Assembly (NCBI GenBank): GCA_001824215.1
Contig: MHWS01000003.1
Span: 1-41,561, forward strand
Direction: 5' to 3'
Length of the DNA: 41,561 nt
Source: Candidatus Zambryskibacteria bacterium RIFCSPLOWO2_12_FULL_39_16
GTDB lineage: Bacteria; Patescibacteriota; Minisyncoccia; Phycocordibacterales; WO2-35-19
Made by a program: the position numbers and the translations under genes. Under the pieces are notes generated by a model that was not told where the DNA came from, did no database searches, and was given only the letters and a program-made list of their open reading frames with translations. The first letter of the stretch is position 1, and every line of letters begins with the position of its first letter. Of this stretch, positions 37,132-41,561 are shown in pieces.

Positions 37132-38715
37132 CTACTCTATCTTAAATTTAAACATCATCCCACTTTCGAGGTGTTCGGCAATATGACAATGCGCCATCCA
37201 TGTACCAGGATTTTCCATGTCTACCAGAATTTCAATAGTATCTCCTTTTTGAATAAGAGTCGTATCTTTCCAAACTAGATTATCATTTTTTACACCGTTT
37301 GTTGAAAGAACTAGAAATTTCTGACCGTGAATATGAAATGGGTGTTGCATCGGATGCATGGATTTTGGATCATTGTATATCTTTATCTTAACCTTATCAC
37401 CAACCTTAAACTCCCAATCAATATCGTCATTAGTTTTTTTAGTATCTTGGTCAATAATTTTCCATTTAATAACATTTGCCAGAGACATCGAATTCATCAT
37501 TGCCATGTTGTCTTCCCACTCAATCTTTTCATTGTCATTCCCGCCCATCATCATTCCACCATTACTCATCACTGCCCCATCGGGCATCATATGACTTCCC
37601 ATCATGCCCATATCCCCCATATCAACTGTAAAAACAAGACTCTTGTCTGCCTTTTTATCAAAATACTGACGAAGTAGTTCAATACTTGCAATGGTGTCAC
37701 TATTTGTTCGAAGCGTGAGAAATTGAGACCTGTACGAAGTTGCTACTTTTTCAGAAGATACATTTATTATTCCTATTGTGTATGTTTTCTCTGGAGTTTT
37801 ATGTTGGAGTGTATAAGTACCAGAAGTATCAAACAGAACTTCGATCACGGCACGCTCTGAAGGGCCAAGAAGTACACTGTCAACAAACGTCTCGTGTTCA
37901 TACTTTCCATTGTCGCCACCGACAAGCTTCATCTTTGCGCCAGGGATAGTGAGATTGAATACGCGAGTGTTCGCTGTATTAGTTATGTAAAAACGAGCTA
38001 CCTCACCTTGTTTAACAGTAAGGTTGTAGTTGTCTAACCCATTTACAAGCATCACATTCCCGAAACGACCCATCAGTGCATGGTCAGCAACAGAAACAAA
38101 CGGAGCGACTTTTCCATTTTCAATCAAAATATCATCAACCATAAGTGGCACCTCCTCATTCACTGGAGACCAATAGTTAGGATTATCCGAAGCCACTATG
38201 TAGTTACCGTAGAGACCCAATTCCTGTGCGTAGTCTTCTCTTACGTGGGGATGGTACCAATAGACACCTTCGTCTGGAAACTTTATTTTGTAGCTAAATG
38301 ATTGGCCGATACCTACCTCCCTTTGTGTCACATCCGGTACTCCGTCAAATCTGTTATCCAATCGAACTCCGTGTGAATGAATTGTGGTCGGTACATCAGT
38401 ATTATTAGTAAAATTAATGGTGACTTCTGATCCCTTGGAAACCTTAATGATAGGTCCTGGGATTGAACCGTTATAAGCAAGCATTTTTATTTCATTGCCC
38501 GCAATTACTTTTTTAACAATACTTGCCGTAAGATTGTACGTATCGCCATTTTTAAGTTCGACAATTTCCGGCTGTTTGGCGAGGAGGTAGTTTGAATTAT
38601 CCTGCACTTCAGGTTTTGGAGAAATCGTATTGTTGCTAAATATAAAATAGCCACCGATTAAAACAATGATGCCAATAATGGTGTAAATGATTTTTTGATT
38701 TTTCATATACTTCAT
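37132..38715 (-). CDS. Multicopper oxidase with Met-rich segment
   Basis: TIHSHGVRL, VYWYHPHVRE, HPMQHPFHIHGQKF, MAHCHIAEHLESGMM; Met-rich MGDMGMMGSHMMPDG...GGMMMGG. Confidence 0.94.
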   Translation of the reverse strand: MKYMKNQKIIYTIIGIIVLIGGYFIFSNNTISPKPEVQDNSNYLLAKQPEIVELKNGDTYNLTASIVKKVIAGNEIKMLAYNGSIPGPIIKVSKGSEVTINFTNNTDVPTTIHSHGVRLDNRFDGVPDVTQREVGIGQSFSYKIKFPDEGVYWYHPHVREDYAQELGLYGNYIVASDNPNYWSPVNEEVPLMVDDILIENGKVAPFVSVADHALMGRFGNVMLVNGLDNYNLTVKQGEVARFYITNTANTRVFNLTIPGAKMKLVGGDNGKYEHETFVDSVLLGPSERAVIEVLFDTSGTYTLQHKTPEKTYTIGIINVSSEKVATSYRSQFLTLRTNSDTIASIELLRQYFDKKADKSLVFTVDMGDMGMMGSHMMPDGAVMSNGGMMMGGNDNEKIEWEDNMAMMNSMSLANVIKWKIIDQDTKKTNDDIDWEFKVGDKVKIKIYNDPKSMHPMQHPFHIHGQKFLVLSTNGVKNDNLVWKDTTLIQKGDTIEILVDMENPGTWMAHCHIAEHLESGMMFKFKIE

Positions 38716-38726
38716 ATCTAACAGAT

Positions 38727-40292
38727 TTACGGGGTAACATTTATATCAAGCTCTAGTTTCAATACCGGATTAATTGCGGAATCGGTTTCTATATAGACAA
38801 TCTTTTTAGCGGGACCCGTTCCTTGGGGACCGTGTGCCGCTGGGTCTACTAATACATCAATGTTTATTTCTTTTCCTGGATTCACTACTTCATCTATTTG
38901 CGATGAAGGTCCTCCACGACCAGGCATACCAAATGGCCCCTTACGCGAGGTTTCGTTTATGAGCGTTGCTTCTGTGCACATACACGATGTATATATTTTG
39001 GTAATTTTAATTTGAGAGTCTCCGGAATTTTTTAATTTGAATGAATGTTCTACCTTTCCCTTAGCCATCGAAACTAAGCCAAAATCAAATGACTTTTCTT
39101 CTGACACAAGCTCGCTGTAGTTTCCAGAACCGATCCCACCCTCTCTATACCACAAACTTATTCCATTGGGCATCTTACCAACTTTTATTTTCACAGTTTC
39201 TTTTCCAAGAACAGTATCAATCACAGACACATCATCACTAAGTAGATTGGTCACATACACGAATTTTCCGTCTTTGGAAACAATCACTCCGTGTGGCGCT
39301 GACCCAGCAAGAACCGTTTGAGTTACTTTCATTTCTTGTAGATCAATTTTATAAACCAGGTTCCCGGTAGGTTGATCAAAATAATAGCCCTGGTCAGCAA
39401 CAAAAACAAAGCGAGAATCGGGCGTCGGATAAATCTGAACTGGGCCCTTCGCTTCTTTCGGCAAATCAACATAACTCAATTTTGCGGAAGCAATGTCGTA
39501 CACCGCCAAACTTTTTGTGTCATATACCGAGGCCAGAGCATACTTGCCATCCGGCGTCACCCCCGTCTGCACCGCTGCTCCCTTGAATTCAATATCTCTT
39601 AAAACAAAGCTTTCTATATCAAGAATTCCCAAACTTTTGCCTCCCAGCATTGCGATATAGGCGGTCTTGCCATCTGGGGAAATACGGAGCCCGTGAGGTC
39701 CATCGCCCTTTTTCGTAACGGTTTCTTCCTCCACTTCAAACGTAGTGGCATTTATCTTATAGATGACTCCTTTTTCCTGCGAAGCGACAATGGCATAGGA
39801 ACTATCCGGGGTAAGAGAAACATGCGAGAGATGAAGATTCTGTCCTATTTCAATTCTTTTTACAATCGCGTCTGAAAATGGGTCTATGACGATCACTTCA
39901 TCTTTACTTTTTCCCATATCCACTACTTCATCGCCATGACCTTCATCGGCTTGCGCTCTCGGTATGATCCGAAAAGACATTTCCATCTCTTCTTCTGCCG
40001 CGTTGGCGGTCACCCACACACTTTTATTATCTGGTGCAACTTGGACATTGTGGGCCATGTAGCCGACGGTCATACCATTTTTGTCTTCGGATAGATCAAT
40101 TCTTTTCAAGACCTGATTTGTCTTTGTGTCTATCACCGCTATTTCCCCAGTTCCTTCAACCGCCACATACGCTTTTTCCAGTACTCCAGAAACAATTCTA
40201 TTGCCGCCTTTGTCTCCAGTGCTCAAAACAATAATAACTCCGACGAGAGTGATAAAAAGAATTGAGGTAATAATGATTTTTTGATTTTTCAT
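38727..40292 (-). CDS. YVTN beta-propeller protein fused to C-terminal DUF1573-like domain
   Basis: Repeated VAVEGTGEIAVIDTKTNQVLKRI / KFVYVTNLLSDDVSVIDT blades; C-term FDFGLVSMAKGKVEHSFKLKNSGDSQIKITKIYTSCMCTEA. Confidence 0.85.
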   Translation of the reverse strand: MKNQKIIITSILFITLVGVIIVLSTGDKGGNRIVSGVLEKAYVAVEGTGEIAVIDTKTNQVLKRIDLSEDKNGMTVGYMAHNVQVAPDNKSVWVTANAAEEEMEMSFRIIPRAQADEGHGDEVVDMGKSKDEVIVIDPFSDAIVKRIEIGQNLHLSHVSLTPDSSYAIVASQEKGVIYKINATTFEVEEETVTKKGDGPHGLRISPDGKTAYIAMLGGKSLGILDIESFVLRDIEFKGAAVQTGVTPDGKYALASVYDTKSLAVYDIASAKLSYVDLPKEAKGPVQIYPTPDSRFVFVADQGYYFDQPTGNLVYKIDLQEMKVTQTVLAGSAPHGVIVSKDGKFVYVTNLLSDDVSVIDTVLGKETVKIKVGKMPNGISLWYREGGIGSGNYSELVSEEKSFDFGLVSMAKGKVEHSFKLKNSGDSQIKITKIYTSCMCTEATLINETSRKGPFGMPGRGGPSSQIDEVVNPGKEINIDVLVDPAAHGPQGTGPAKKIVYIETDSAINPVLKLELDINVTP

Positions 40293-40324
40293 ATTCGTGT
40301 CGTTATATAATTAATAAATGTTAC

Positions 40325-41561
40325 TCATATAGGAACCAGATCTTTCTCGACACGCTTGAGCAAGACTGCGTTCGTCGCCACAATTATCGAAGAGATACTC
40401 ATAAGAAGTGCCGCGAATTCTGGACGAAGCATGATACCAAAACTTGGATATAAGATTCCGCCAGCAATCGGTATGGCAAGGACATTATAAATTGAGGCCC
40501 AGAAAAGATTCTGCTTCATTTTGCGCACCGTTGCCTTACTGAGTGTAATGGCTCGAAGTATATCCAAAGGATCAGATTTCATAAGAACAACTTTTGCTGT
40601 TTCAATCGCTATATCCGTGCCTGCACCAATGGCAATACCGACATCAGATTGAGCGAGTGCCGGTGCATCGTTAACACCATCACCAACCATTGCCGTAAAT
40701 TTTCCTTCTTCTTGAAGTTTTTTGACGTAGCTCGCTTTGTCCGCAGGCATTACTTCTGCAAACACTCTTTCTATACCAATTTGACTCGCTACTTTCTCTG
40801 CGGTCATTTTATTGTCGCCGGTGATCATAGCAATCTCAATGCCTAAAGCCTTTAAACGATTGACTGCTTTTATGGCGTTAGGTTTTATTGGATCTTGCGC
40901 TCCGATAACAGCTTTGATGACTCCGTCAACAGCAAGAACCATTATCGTTTCTCCTTTTTCTAGAAACTCATTTATTTTTTTCTCCAATGTACCAAGAGTA
41001 ATGTTACTTTCTCTCATAAGCCTCACCGTGCCGATGAGTACAGGTTTCCCATTCACTACAGCTCTCACTCCCAAACCGGAAAGGTTTTCAAATTTATCAA
41101 CTGATTCTGGCAATGTAAGGCCGCGCACTTTAATCTCATCGAGCACAGCGCCTGCCAAAGGGTGGGATGATTTCGCTTCTGTCGCACCGACTAAGCGAAG
41201 TGCTTCATCTGCGTCGTATCCATCTGCCGTAGCTATATCGGTTACTTTTGGTTTTCCTTCGGTGAGTGTGCCTGTTTTGTCGAGTACAATGGCTTGAATT
41301 TTTGAGACTTGTTCGAGAGTCGGGGCGTCTTTTATAAGAATATTGTGTTTTGCTCCAAGTCCAGTACCGACAGCTACAGCCGTCGGAGTGGCAAGACCGA
41401 GCGCATCGGGGCAGGCAATGACAATCGTAGCGATCGCAAAGGAAAGTGCCAAGAGAAGCGGTGAGCCGACAATAAAATGCCAAATAATAAATACCAAAAG
41501 ACCTGATCCTACGGCCGCAATGACTAAGTACTTTGCAAACTTATCAGCAATTCTTTGTCCC
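40325..41561 (-). CDS. P1B-type heavy-metal (probably copper) ATPase, 5' end outside window
   Basis: IACPDALGLATPTAVAVGTG, DKTGTLTEGKP, SSHPLAGAV, MVGDGVNDAPALAQSDVGIA; frame stays open to the window edge. Confidence 0.93.
   Translation of the reverse strand, partial: GQRIADKFAKYLVIAAVGSGLLVFIIWHFIVGSPLLLALSFAIATIVIACPDALGLATPTAVAVGTGLGAKHNILIKDAPTLEQVSKIQAIVLDKTGTLTEGKPKVTDIATADGYDADEALRLVGATEAKSSHPLAGAVLDEIKVRGLTLPESVDKFENLSGLGVRAVVNGKPVLIGTVRLMRESNITLGTLEKKINEFLEKGETIMVLAVDGVIKAVIGAQDPIKPNAIKAVNRLKALGIEIAMITGDNKMTAEKVASQIGIERVFAEVMPADKASYVKKLQEEGKFTAMVGDGVNDAPALAQSDVGIAIGAGTDIAIETAKVVLMKSDPLDILRAITLSKATVRKMKQNLFWASIYNVLAIPIAGGILYPSFGIMLRPEFAALLMSISSIIVATNAVLLKRVEKDLVPI

Overview
The window looks like a low-GC chromosomal segment of a Candidate Phyla Radiation / Patescibacteria (Parcubacteria-like) genome using the standard code: RF2 is present and TGA is used as stop. 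This is inferred from protein features, not from a search. Left to right it contains: an uncharacterised Cys-rich, basic ORF; a truncated S10/spc ribosomal-protein block (rpsS-rplV-rpsC-rplP-rpmC-rpsQ-rplN-rplX-rplE); a stand-alone receiver and a ComF-like protein; a complete type IV pilus cluster (pilM/N/O, small PilP-like, pilB, receiver, pilT, pilC, two major-type pilins, pilD, four minor pilin-like genes); ligA; an XRE regulator; gatC-gatA; a membrane protein with an HEPN-like motif; a tRNA cluster; a contiguous uvrB-uvrA-uvrC block; a matrixin-like protease; an HNH gene between two tRNA-Thr genes; prfB, ftsE-ftsX and pyrG; a GIY-YIG protein; and a minus-strand copper-handling block (multicopper oxidase, YVTN propeller-DUF1573 fusion, P1B ATPase, the last cut by the window edge). 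The main unexplained signals are: (1) in-frame, hairpin-forming insertions in conserved proteins (uvrA, uvrB twice, uvrC, prfB), with related repeats in pilD and minor pilins; (2) an initiator-like tRNA on the minus strand behind a near-consensus promoter, plus coordinated changes at the tRNA elbow pair 18-55 across the tRNAs; (3) a long-range stem with internal hairpins in the pyrG leader that pairs with the pyrG start codon; (4) a tRNA-Thr gene overlapping the HNH stop codon and ending about 6 nt before prfB. All family calls come from motif recognition by eye. No database search was run.
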